DNA from: Corylus avellana
Taxonomy: Eukaryota > Streptophyta > Magnoliopsida > Fagales > Betulaceae
Reading direction: 5' to 3'
DNA: 64,000 bases
NCBI RefSeq assembly: GCF_901000735.1
Contig: NC_081542.1
Coordinates: 11,299,945-11,363,944, forward strand
The position numbers and the translations under genes are program-made. The notes beneath the pieces were generated by a model. It did no database searches. It was not told where the DNA came from and was given only the letters and a program-made list of their open reading frames with translations. Of the stretch, positions 24,701 to 36,691 are shown piece by piece; position 1 is the stretch's first letter, and each line of letters opens with the position of its first letter.

Positions 24701-27700
24701 CACCAGAATGCAAAGAAGCATTTATCTAAAAAAATTATATCAATTCTTTTTGTAGGGGTTGAGGAAATTAGATAGTGATAATTTTCCTTGAAAGGATGTG
24801 TGGTGTGTGCAGCCCTTCCTAGGTTGCCTTTTTTGGGTTCACAATAGCTCTAAGAAAGATTTTAATAGTGGATAATTTGATCAAGAGGAAGAGAGTTGTT
24901 GGTGCTATATGTGTAAGTGTAATCAAAAACTGTGGCTTATCTTCCTCATTAGGCACTGCCCGTGAACTACTAAGAAGCTCAAGAAGGGTAGAAAGAAAAG
25001 GTCCCGCTTGTTTTCCTGGGAGGGTGGTTCCATTATGTTTAATGTGGTGGATCTAGATGGCGCTAGGTTGTACAGCACTAGATCGAGCTTTTATCCCTTA
25101 GACTAAAGACACTGTTTCTGAAATGGATTGTTGCCTAGTTATTGATCAACTAAATATTTGACTCTTCAATTAATTTATTGGAATTCTCACTTTGAGTCAA
25201 CCGTTTTTCTTTGTCTCTTTGTTCTCTTCTATTATTTTCTTTTCCTTCCTTCGTGAGTTATATACTTCTTGTGTGCTTGGGCTTTGCTCTCTCTTTTTCA
25301 AACAAATGTAATAGTCAACTGAGAGAGAGAGAGAGAGAGAAAGAGAGGAAAGCATACAACATATGTCAGAAACAGAGAATATATATATATATTCTCTGTT
25401 TCTGACATATGTTGTATGTTTTATATATATATATATATATAGTGACCCAACATATGTCAGAAACAGAGAATATATATATATATTCTCTGTTTCTGACATA
25501 TGTTGTATGTTTTATATATATATATATATATATATAGTGACTATTTTTGCATTCAAGATCATAAGGTGACAAACTCAAAAGAAAATGGAGAGATTGCTCT
25601 TTCTGAAAAGTGACGGTAGCAGCATCTTCCCTGAATCTTCAAATATAGATTTTGCCACTTTTCTAAGATCGCAATATTTAAAATGTATCATTCATAAGTC
25701 ACAGATAGAAATTAGTTAGCTTACCTCCTTTTTGACAAGTCGCAAGAACTCTTCACGCTCCCTGCTTACTGACTAAAATGAGTGGCAGAGAAAGCAAATC
25801 AAGAGTCTAAGTACCATTGCACTAAAATAAAATAATAACAATAGTAAGACTAAGACAAGCCTTATAACATCAATTACTTCCATTCCTTACAGATGCTGAT
25901 GCCAAAACAGCCAACGCACGACTGAGCTCACAAAGCTGCTCCACTTTCTCCAATGTTTTCACTCTTGCCTGTTCGTGTGCTTCCCCAGCCATTGGCGTAG
26001 TCATCTCTTCCAAAGCCACATCCTTTCGGCTATCAGCAGATTCCTTCATCTTGGCCTGCTCCTCCTCCTCTTCCTCTTCCTCCTCCTATATTTTAAAACA
26101 GTTACTCAGCAAACAAAGATCTTAGGATATGGTATACCAAAGACCTAAAAACTAAATAACCATAAAAGTTCCCGTGCAACAAAATGACATGCTCCTTGCA
26201 CATTAATTGGTCTACAATACAGGAAAGCTCTTTTACATATTTAAATTACAATTGGTGTGCCTCAGAAGTCTTGGATGATGTTCAGCCAGATATGGCATAT
26301 ACAAAATTCTGACATTATCCTTCTCATTTTTGAAGGATGGCCCTCTTTTAATACAAGTTCAGAGAACTTAACTTAATAATTTATGTTACCTTAATAACTA
26401 TGCCTTTTTGTTAAAAATTAAAAAAATCATGATGGGAATTTTATGAATGACATGGAGAATAAGGTTGAAGAATAACTTTGATAAGCATTAGTAACAGAAC
26501 ATCCAAAAGAAAAAAAAAATATATATATATATATAATCTGCTAGCAAACTGAGTCCCCATAATACTAGAAAAGAAAACTAGAATACCAATTCTCTTGCCC
26601 CACAAAAAGCCACTGAACATGGAAAAGCACCTAAGCATAGTATAATCAAACCTTAATCAATTCCTCCTGCATTTCTAGGAACTCCAATTTCCTCCTCCTT
26701 TCTGAAACAGCATCTTCAGAAGGCAAAGTTGTCACTTGAACAGTATCCACAACTTCATCTGGCAAAGAGGAGATTGCTTCTTGAACAACTTCCTCAGGCC
26801 TTTTACCATACATAGAGAAGGCTCTGCAGAGGGTACAGACCACAATTAAGCAAATTTAGATGTGGTTGTGTCTTGAAACAAATATAAAGAGGTGCAGCAT
26901 TAAGTTACCTAGAAAGAATCAAGAGGGAAGATGGAAGAGAGTGGTTAAGAGACAAATCCAACCAATCACGCAGCTGCAAACAGATATTACGACTTATACA
27001 CCTGAATAAAGAGAAACTTTTCTTCTACCTTCTATAAGGAAAGCAATATAACAAAAATTGAAAAGCAATTGCTAAGTTTTCAATGGCATCCCCAAGAATT
27101 ATCATAGATAAGTTATAGACATCAGAAGAGGTTCACTGACATAAATAAGTCAAGGTTGACTGCTTCTAGAAGTCACAAAAGCTTTTATTAATTAGCACAC
27201 TTGATATATATTCAATGTATTAATGAAAAATTGTTCTCAATGCTTCAGAAAATTCTGTGTCGTATCCAGAGGACAATGCGAGTACAAGAGAAAGTCAATA
27301 TTGGCCATTTTACATGAGTTCATTGCAAACATTCAGAAGTTTAGAACTAATTAGGTTCAAAGTGATATAATGTCATATACGCATGAAATTTCCTTTGTCC
27401 TCGAGGGTAATTACTTGCGAAGAGGTACAATAAAAATGCTGTACATTGCTTAAAAGAAGGTCAGGCATAGCACACAGTGAGTTCAGGTAAAGTGGCTACT
27501 TCAACAGCTCTGAACAGAAAACTATTGGGTCAATGCTGGCCATTTCAAAAGAACACGAGTTTCTGATAGATGCATGTAAGACCACGAACAGAGGAAATAA
27601 ATTAAGACTGCAGATTTTGGTACTGAGCTTCTCATTCACAATCACAATCACCCAAAGAAAAGGCCACATTCATTTGTTAGCTCGTGAAAATAATGGATAA

Positions 27701-30700
27701 GATGTAAGAGCATGAACCTTTTGCCGCATTTCCTCCACTGAAGGTAATGCAAGCATTCCTCGATCTCTACAGGCTTGACGAAGTTCTGCTTCTGAAAGTG
27801 AATCCACACCCTCGGCTTGAATCAACTTATCATCATTCTTGATCCTGCCAAACTCAAAAAGTGTCATTTTTATAATGAAAAATTTCAATGTTACAAAAGT
27901 CTCTGAAGTTTTTGTCTACCCTCATTTTTAGCTTATCTTGAAAATCCTCAAAGTGGCAACACAAATTCTTTAATTTCAATGTATAAAGCATGAAAATTGG
28001 TTGTAACTGCATATGTGAATCTATTATTCATATGTATCATATTAAATTTTAAGGCAACTTTTTATAAAAGGCCCAACATTTTTAATATGTAATGATAAAT
28101 CATATCAGGAACATGAAATATGCATAAAATGTAAACAAAAACCAAATTCAGGGGAAAAAAAAAAAAAAAAAAATCATATAGACTACAAGAGTTTTTTGGT
28201 CATGATTATTTCCTTGGCATACCAACCAATGAACTTATCCACTGAAAAAACTCCCCAGAAATCTTTAGACACCAGAACTGTAATAGAAACAAAGAACCCA
28301 CTAAAATTGCCTCCAAAAGAATTTCAAGAAAAATACCATTAGAAAGTTGATTCTTTTTCCCTTTCAAAGATAACAATGGTCTGAGAAACATTTACAACAT
28401 TTCTTTATGTCCTTAATCTTCACTAAATAATACCAAGGCGAGTATCCAGTTCAATCTTAGTATGTAAAAAAATGAGCAAAGAGTGTAAGCAAATCGGCAA
28501 CAAATCCTCGTTTTATAAGCAGATCGGCAATAGATCACAAGATATTTCACGATGAACCTTCTGTATGTGTAATAAACCAATAAGGCAAAGACCAATTGTG
28601 AAAATTCAGTGGCCCACAGTTAAAATACACTTTTCAAAGGCTTCCATGAAGAAGCTTCTGACCGCATAAGCTAAAAGCCCCATGTCCAGACCAAAAGCTA
28701 CACAAGCAAGTTAGCCAAAAGAGACCTGCCCGCTGAGGGGGGGAGTGAAAACAAAATGTATCTTACTCTTGCAGTCTTTTCCGAAGCATAAATCGCAGAT
28801 ACGCATCTGTTCCATATGAGCTGATACCCATATATTTGCACATGTTTACTAACCGTGGCCTGCATATAGCAAAACACAGTTGCTTTTGTCAAATACTGCA
28901 GCGATAACAAAAACGCCAGTAACCCTAAGAGTTAGTTGACAGCCATGGGAGTCAAACTAAAGGGCAAAAGTACTACCAAAATATGAAGTAAACCAAAAAA
29001 CCAACCTGCTGATGTTATCCAAAGTAAGCTCATCATTGAATAACTTGGCAAAGCCTAAAATTTCATCATTGGAAACACGGGCACCTGTTCTAACCTATTT
29101 AAATCACAGAAGATAAACAAACATAACATTTCACCAACAGGACACCGGTAATATAGAGTCGCTCTACCTCCCTTGTTTATTTGGAAAGGAAAATGTATAG
29201 ATAACTTACCTTATTGATAAATTCATCAAGATCTTCTGCTGTCTTCTTAACTTCTCCACTTCGTGAGTTTTGGACTTCCATTGCCATTTCTTTCACTGTG
29301 TCCTGAAGAAACTTTGCATATTCTATTCTTGCATTAAGCCTCCTTTTCAAAGCCTCCTACAGGTTAGTCATTTGAATTGAGACCAAAACTCTCCTTAATA
29401 ATGGGACAGCAAAATCTGACGGGGTACACACATAGACATGCATGCATATATCTACATATATCTATGTATGGTGTGTAAGAATCATGCTTACCCCACATCA
29501 AATCTCAACTGTTGATGAATGGAAAGATGACACACAAAGCAACTAGGTGCAACAATTTGTAGATATTCTAACTAACGGTTAAGCAACAGTGGTATAGTTA
29601 GTTTATCCTTCACTTCTCAAAATATACACGAAAGATTTTATTATATTACCTGATACATATTACACCAATATATACCTTGCTTCAGCTGTTAGGAACCATC
29701 ATGTTGATCTGCTCGCAGCATAGAAATTAATGCCAACTAGGAAAAAATAGTTTATTGTTTTCATTTTCATCACTCTAGGCCTGCTCAGCCTTCTGTAATT
29801 TGCATACCTCAAAATCGATAAGTAAACAAGTCATTGGTTTTTGTATGACTAGGCCAGAAGAACCAACATTTTAAGAACTAAGGTACATGAAATATCACAC
29901 TGTCAGTATTGCTCACTAAAACCCATTGAAATTTGCAGCTTGGGCAATACTTGTGCAAATTCTGATGGAAAAGTCTCTTGGAATCAATAGTTTGCCTTTA
30001 CATCACACCACATAATATGTCCTGCAGTAAAAAGCTTTTCTTTTATCTCAACTTCCTCAACAAGGGCCTTTAAAATTGTTAAAACATCTTAGGACACCTC
30101 TTTCAAATTTTTGCATTTGATCAAATTTTTGTTAGCTTGTTGATAATCAAGAAGGAAAGATAATGTTTTTTTATCTCAACTTTCTCTCGGATAATGTTTT
30201 CTTCTATTTCTTCCCTTGTCGAAAATCAATATTGGCTACTTTGTCAGCGTTTTTAGCAAGTATTTTTGTTTTGGGGTTAAAAATTGTGTTTTGATGTGAC
30301 ATAAAGGTGAGAAGTGTTTTCTGGTGGGGTGCAAATTTGAGAAAAAAAAATGTTTTTTATTGAGTACACCTGCTTATTTTGAGAAAGCACAAACAACCAT
30401 AAAGTTGACTCCTTGAAAAAAAAAAAAAAAAAAATGTAATTGCGTGGCCACTTTCAGTGGCTACCATCCCTCTCCTTCACTGAGGGTGTACACACAGCTA
30501 CTCTATTTTTTTTTTTTTTCTTTTAAATTGTTTTAAATAATAATAAGTTAGCTCCTACCATTGCAAAAGTTCAGCACCTATTTTGTTAAAATATGCTTAC
30601 AAGGTGGGAAATTTTTTATAAAAAAGTGTTTTGTGTTAATGTATTTGAGAAAAGTGTGTTTTTAAAACTGAAAATAGAAAACAAAAGCACTTGGAGAATA

Positions 30701-32299
30701 CCTTAGCAAAGGTAGCCAATTTTTTTTCCTCATATTTTTTCCCAACTCTATCTTATTAAACTCTTGCGAGAGCATTATTATATGAATAGTATCTTGGATG
30801 TGCTACGAACTGTAATATGATGTGTTCTCTCACTTAAACAGCAAGAACTTGCTCAAATGAAACCAATTTACCCGAGATAACTGCTTTAACATAACTAACT
30901 GGAGTAAATAAAGAATCCTTGCAACAACAAATAGCTTAACTCTCTCAAAAAGAATCCATTAGCAAAGAATATATAAAACGCAACATGTTATCAACTTTAA
31001 ACTTCAATCCTGTAGTTACAGTATATTTTCAATAGAAAATTTGTAAAAACAGTGCACACAGGAACCCTATAAACTAAGATGTTTTGTCACAGAAAAATAT
31101 CATGGGCAGTGACCTAGAACCACTGACTGGCAGTGGTTAAATATTTGGGCACCACCCTCTCATAAGGGTTATGAATCAGTAAAACTTTAAAGCGATAAAC
31201 CAAAAGGGAACAGAATACAGAGATTGGTCCACTCACTGTCCTCCAAAACTATAAAGTTAGGAATCATATATAACTTAAAAAGAGTATCTCTTGGGACAGA
31301 CATCACAATTATTACCTGTTCTTTCATCTTGTCCTGGAAAGTTGATGGTAACATGTTGGGAAATAGTTTCAGGAATACCGGCAGCAAGAACTCCATGAAT
31401 GGAACTATAATAAAAACTGCAACAGGAACTAGCCTGAAAATATCAGCTGTGGTACGTGTGAGCTGCTGTCTCTCCCTTCGAGAAAGACTCTTCCCATTAG
31501 CAAGCTTCAACAATAACCTTGAGCTGATCCTAACATCAGCCCAAAGTAGTTTTGTACCCAACCAATAGTGCTGCAATGTAGATTTGAATTCATCCTTCCA
31601 ATGGCGAAGCTTCTTAGCCCAGTCCTCCCTATGAGTATAATAACAAAATAAGTACAAAGCAAGTTGTTAGATCAAAGGCAACAGAATAAGATTTCTAGAC
31701 CTGCTCATGGAGGCAACAGCTCTCAAAGCAGGACCAATTCCAAGAAGCCTGGTCCATACTCTCTTCATTATAGATTCAGCACTCTTTAGCGATTCTTGGG
31801 TCTGCTTAGCTTTTGCTTTGGCTTTAACAGTAGTCAAACCTTCAACTGCTTGATCACACTCCTCTGGTGAAGCTTCCTTTACCTTTTTAGCAATCTGTTG
31901 CCGATTCTCACCATTGCGACCAGCCCTTTCAGGTTGACTGGCTGTGGCTGTGGAAGCATAGCGAATAGATAATGAAATCCACTGAACTCCCAGAGAAGGA
32001 ACAAAATCTGCCCTTCCAATTCCACAACCTGAAATTGGAAATGCGAATGAGTTCTGCCTAGAAAATCCAGCTGATAAAAGACCTGGTAATCCATCTTTGT
32101 TGACTGAAGATGAACCTCCTTCATTTTGATAATTAGTAACTGCAATTGGATGATTTGCAACCCAGCTTGAACTCAATAATTCATAAGATGGGGATGTACG
32201 TCCATGTTTGAAACTCGGGAAACCTTGAATCAAGCAAGTGGATTGATTCAAGGAATTGAATAGGTTTTTCCTCCTTCGCAAAATTGCTCTTGAAGCCAT
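21728..32299 (-). CDS. LETM1: Mitochondrial proton/calcium exchanger-like LETM1 protein
   Basis: Inner-membrane protein of mitochondria for cation/proton exchange and volume control. Fourteen exons, right to left: 31701-32299, 31316-31628, 29210-29356, 29006-29094, 28767-28859, 27718-27844, 26909-26973, 26652-26823, 25891-26085, 25725-25772, 23762-23914, 23525-23607, 22373-22488, 21728-21810. They join in phase to 2,283 bases (760 residues), close to Arabidopsis LETM1. The N-terminus ([20 protein letters not shown]) is basic and Ser-rich, like a mitochondrial presequence. The LETM core starts at [20 protein letters not shown], with one membrane helix around residues 266-290 ([18 protein letters not shown]). 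A Glu-rich coiled-coil region follows, and near residue 695 an EF-hand-like [13 protein letters not shown]. Introns of 1.8-2 kb hold repeats; 29357-31315 shows nothing recognisable. Complete and apparently functional. Confidence 0.95.
24563..24723. repeat. Intronic inverted repeat (hairpin)
   Basis: AAATGCTTCTTTGCATTCT (24563-24581) is a perfect reverse complement of 24705-24723. Similarity continues inward for about 20 bases (TAGCATCTATCTC against TGGTGTCCATCTC), giving a stem of about 40 bases and a loop near 80. It lies in LETM1 intron 10. Most likely a MITE or folded repeat. Confidence 0.65.
24860..25320 (+). pseudogene. L1 (LINE) ORF2 3' end remnant
   Basis: A degenerate frame contains [13 protein letters not shown], matching the [13 protein letters not shown] block of the L1 at 10.7 kb. 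T-rich 3' UTR-like sequence follows. Stops interrupt it. It is inserted in a LETM1 intron, antisense to the gene. Confidence 0.5.
25353..25418. repeat. 66-bp perfect palindrome (first copy)
   Basis: All 33 base pairs match when position i is compared with 50771 minus i, from CATACAACATATG to CATATGTTGTATG, with an ATATAT centre. The next copy lies 91 bases downstream. It follows a GA microsatellite within a LETM1 intron. Confidence 0.95.
25448..25505. repeat. 58-bp perfect palindrome (second copy)
   Basis: Same arms as the preceding palindrome (CAACATATGTCAGAAACAGA and its reverse complement). The TA-rich spacer between copies and the one after the second copy are also alike, so the array is a tandem duplication of a palindrome plus spacer with a 91-base period. 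Confidence 0.95.
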
Positions 32300-32716
32300 T
32301 ATGACAATCTTCAGCCTCTATGCAGAGAAAAAAGGCAGTATATCTCATGCAGCCACTTGACTTAGCCAGCCTATATATACAGTGGTGCAATCACCCATCA
32401 TAACCACATTATCAACAAGTAAATGAATTTTATATACTTCTTGAAGCTTTGATAAATTTAACTCAAACTTGCACCAATTCTCCCCAAATCATCAAATATG
32501 TGGTTCACTAACTCATATTGAACAAAGAAATTATAAACTAGATTTTCACATGGAAAAGGGGGGGAGGGGGGGTGGTGGAAGATTTTCTGTGCTTTTTCAA
32601 GTTTCTTAGTATTCATTACCCTCTTTTTGATTGCAAAGGATATAAATCTTAAAATTTGACTCTTGGCTCCCAAAATTGAAAAACTGAACTTGAATAAGCA
32701 AAGTGATCACTTAGGG
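32300..32716 (-). promoter_or_regulatory. LETM1 5' flank
   Basis: Directly upstream of the LETM1 ATG. The TATATATA at about 32372-32378 is in a plausible TATA position for a start near 32340. A poly-G/T tract lies at 32560-32575. The same stretch is repeated at 39756-40172. Confidence 0.4.
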
Positions 32717-33300
32717 TGTTGAGGATAGAAATATGAACAATAAAGGAAAAGATCAACAACGGTCAGAAACCAAATGAGAAAATGAAGAAAACTCCAAGGT
32801 TCACATTCCCTCTACAACATTGTTGTCCATGTACAGAAAAATTACATTCAATTCATACAGATTATGTCCCCCAAATTTCTATGTAGATCGATAATCCACA
32901 AGTACTTTTTTTCTTCATTCTCGGTTTTATCATGGTATCAGAGCGTAGCGTTGATTCTGAAAGAATGAAAAAACTCTGTTTCTTCAATTGACAAACAGAG
33001 TCTTTTTTTTTTTTCATACCTGTTGCACTTTGTTGCTTTTCTATTGCAGTGTCTCGGCAATCTCTTGCCGTGTTTTCTCCAGTCAGATAAACGTTTGGGC
33101 TGTCCTCCACCCGTCACAAGGCTTTGCCCGCTCCGATGCTTCCTCGGAGGCCCTGCCCACCCCAATCCGCGCTCAACCCGTGAATTATTGGTGCTGCGGC
33201 GGCGTGTCCTACCACTCCCGTCGTAGCTACCGACTCACGATCAGAGTTTCTCCTCCTCCTTTTTCTTGGACTGTTACTGTTTGACACCAGCAGCTTCTGC
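32717..33300 (+). mobile_element. Copia 5' LTR with primer-binding site and leader
   Basis: A 216-bp LTR-like block begins TGTTGAGGATAGAAATATGA and ends TTTTATCA (32717-32932). It is followed at once by TGGTATCAGAGC, the initiator-Met tRNA primer-binding site of copia elements. About 350 bases of GC-richer, noncoding leader follow. No gag-pol or second LTR is present, so it is a deleted 5' end. It reads away from LETM1. The same fragment is at 40173-40756. Confidence 0.7.
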
Positions 33301-34326
33301 CAGTTCCGATTCACCGCCGCTCCAGCACGTCCTCTTACTTCTTTGTGCGTTCTGTAATCGCACCAACGAGGAAGGAGATCACCTTTAATTCTGGGTTTTA
33401 GCTAAAATCTAGCCTTGTGAGAATATACTCAAAACCGAAACGTATATGAATATACTTCTCGTTTTTCTTTTTTTAAAAAAAAAATTTAATATTAAATTAA
33501 AGGTAAATTTAAAATTTTATAAAAATTTTAGAGCTATATACGTCATTTCATCTATTTTAACATTTGTTTAATGTCATACCCTAACATAGGGAGATTGATT
33601 GCATCAAATTAAAAGAAACCACCCGGTCCAATGATTTACGATAAAATTTTGGGTTTAAATCTCTTAAGGAAATAGGCATGTGTGCAAGAATCAGAATGAG
33701 TGTAAAGAGAATATTTTCATACTTAACTGTATATGTGTAGGTAATTGTGGTTAATTTCAAATATGACATCACCTATGATATTGCAAATATTTGAATCCGA
33801 CTATGAAATACGGCCTTGTTTGGATGACACTTTTTTTGGATTTGTTTTGAAATTAGGTTTTTTCGATTTTGTAAAAATTTTTGGTTCAAATTTCTGGAAT
33901 GCAAAAATTTGCATGTTGACCATGAAGTACAATTTTCATTTTGAAATCCTCATTTTATGTGAATTCCAAAATTGTAGGTAACATTAAATGTTAATTATTG
34001 GGTCCTGATTTTCACCCAAGTGTTCAATTATGTTGTCCTAACATGTTTCAAAGAAATGATTACCGAAGATCAACTTCGGCTTTGAAAAACTAGCAAACCA
34101 TTACTTCATGCATGCTGTTGAGTGAGAAATTGTTTTTTTTTTTTTTAAGCAAAAATGTAAACTATCAAGCAAATAAAATGTGCATGCATACGTTTTGATA
34201 TATTTTTGTTTTTTCTAACAATGACTAATAAATGCATTTTGCTTTCAATTGGGTGAGGTTAGGAAAGATTGCATTTGATAACGATCTATTTTGAGGCAAG
34301 TTTTTGCTATGTCATGTATTTTGCTC

Positions 34327-34446
34327 TCCAAAAAGGTAGCTCAATCGGTTGGGACCACACTTAATAAAGTGGAGATCACTAGTTCCAATCCTTCTCCCCC
34401 CTCTTGTTAAGACATGTCAAAAAAAAAAACAAAAAAAAAAAAAAAA
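34327..34446 (+). mobile_element. tRNA-derived SINE with poly(A)
   Basis: GGTAGCTCAATCGGTTGGGA (A box) is followed by CTAGTTCCAATCC (B-box-like) and an A-rich tail at 34419-34446. It is nested within the Harbinger-type insertion. Confidence 0.6.
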
Positions 34447-35828
34447 TACTAAGGGGTAATTACCTTTTGCCCCATTAACTATAGCGTCATAAAAATTTCT
34501 ATTTCATCAGTCAAAGGGGTTAAAATTGACGGTCAACAATCATGTGCAAGTCATGTGCAATTCTAATTTTTTTTTCCCACTTTTGCCCTTATTTTAAATA
34601 ATAGGTAACTTTTTCAATAATTATTTTGCCTATTTTACTTAGATATGGCATGGAGTGGATATGGGGTTACTTGTGCAGCCAGATTTGAATAGGTGGTCAT
34701 CTTCTTCGATTGCATTATCACCACCATTCCAGTAGTTTTATTGTTCCATGTCAAGTGGAGTAAAAAAGTTGGTCACAGATTTGACAAGTGAGATTTGGAG
34801 TAAAACAGTAAGGAATATTGGAGTAAAAAAGGTTGGTCTGAGCTGAGATGGGATTTGATTTGATTCATTTATTGTGAATTGTCCCATTTGATGCCAGAAA
34901 TCAGGTCAAATCTTCATGCAGGGGGCATTGAAATTGCCATCCATTTCGAGTCTTTAATGGGTAAAGCTTCCACATCCGTCAGGTTTTGATATTCTCCAAA
35001 TTGGTGTAAACTCATCACATTCTTCAATGCTTTATTGATAGATGATCTTGACAATCCGCAAAAGCAGGAAAATGTGTAAACTCATAATCTTATATTGTAA
35101 ATAAATAAATAATTCCTCCCTTATTATATTGTTCAACTTGATATGTTGGTTGATTTTTTATACATTCAGTATTGAATCTGAAACTTCTATGTCTCATATT
35201 GCTTGGCGTAATGTCATAGTTATTATTATTTTTTTCAAATCTACTTGCAAGCTTAATGAAAAAAAAATTAAAAAAAAAATACCAATTGTAGCACAACTAC
35301 ATCAATCATATTGAGACACATTTCAATTACAATTAAAAATTAAATTATAAAAACAGCCAAATAAAAACAAAGGGGTGGTCCCTTCCTTGTTTGGCAAGCA
35401 CTTTTTTTTTTTTTTTTCTTTCCCTTTTTCAAATCCAAATTTTATGATTTTGTAAATTATTTTGTTTAATATTTCTAAGTAAAAATAAGTTTACAATGCG
35501 CTTGGTCATGGTGACTCCCACTACACGTTACACTAATGGTCAAAAACCATTCCCCTTATTTTTCGTTAAGGAGCTAACATTGTGGAAATAGATATACACA
35601 TAATACAACAAATAGGCAACCATCTTCAATAGATTTTCAAACAATGGTGCGCCCGAGCTACATATAATATCAAACCATGCATTACCGTGATCCTACTAAA
35701 AAGAGATCAATTACCAAAAAAAAAGAAATTATCCTTCCAGCAAATTTAACAGCGAAAGACATATAAGTTTAACAGCAAAAGACTAGCAACAACCAGTTCC
35801 CATTAATGCAATGCCACCAAAACGCACT

Positions 35829-36296
35829 TCAAGCAAATAAGAGCACTAATATTAGGAGTACTCCTAGGCAACATAAACAACACAAGATCGAACCAACACA
35901 GCATCGTACTGCAGTATTGAGCCACTGGTTGCCCAATGCACCGCTATTACCATGTTCACCCTCTTCTAAGACATCAGCCGACGGTGTTGATACATTTTCC
36001 AACTCATCTTCCCAATCTACTCACCCTTGCTGGGACGTGGGTGGCGGCAAATTTTGTAGTAGCTCATCTTCCCAATGGAAACTACCTCGATGATTCTGCA
36101 AGAACACCAATTGAGCATGGATATAATACCAATGTATTAAAAAAATAAATATAAGCATATTAATAGTTGAAGCAAAAACATTGCATACCTTGTAAAGGGG
36201 ACACTTGTAAAATCGCCTCATGTAGTTTCTGTCGGTCCTAGAAACGAGTAGTTTCATCGGTCCAGCACCACATGGACATTGCATCTCAAGCTCCAT
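35829..36296 (-). pseudogene. GRF zinc-finger protein with C-terminal membrane segment, interrupted by one stop
   Basis: Exon 1 (36190-36296; the splice donor is at 36188-36187, so the exact end is 36189) starts MELEMQCPCGAGPMKLLVSR and contains CPCG, an RRFYKCP motif and other elements of the GRF zinc finger. Exon 2 (from 36095) supplies GSFHWEDELL, the expected WxDE end of the domain. A TGA at 36021-36023 closes this frame, but the same frame stays open beyond it for 63 codons. That stretch is acidic, then ends in a hydrophobic Cys/Leu-rich segment (about VGSILCCLCCLGVLLILVLL). A GRF finger plus a C-terminal membrane helix is a known plant architecture. So the TGA is probably a disabling mutation, or is removed by unseen splicing. 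An alternative upstream ATG adds eight residues. Confidence 0.65.
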
Positions 36297-36691
36297 AACT
36301 AATTTATTTAACACATTCATAAAGCCAACTAAAATGACATACATGTACAATATAAGGAGTACGACCAGATTGCAGAATACAAGAACAATTATTAAAATGG
36401 CATAGATATAGGTATGAGACCACAAGTTTTGATAATTATACATAGCAATCACCAAAATGACATAGTCATATATGCGTCCACAGCTGACATAATTATACAT
36501 AGCAAATACCAAAATAACGTATGCCATCCATAGCGAGCATGTTGGCACACACAAAAGTAGTTTAGCACAAGTCATACAAAGAAATAGTCACATTACACAA
36601 CACATACCATAAACTAATAAACGGTACTGTAGGTACCGTAACAAAACATGAACTATATCACCATAGTTCCATTGCAATACCCAACACCACG

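Noticed and set aside
25363..25578. Frames across the palindromes (YIYIYIFS-type peptides)
   Set aside because: They are translations of TA repeats, not genes.
31224..31568. 114-codon plus-strand frame
   Set aside because: It is the antisense shadow of LETM1 exon 2.
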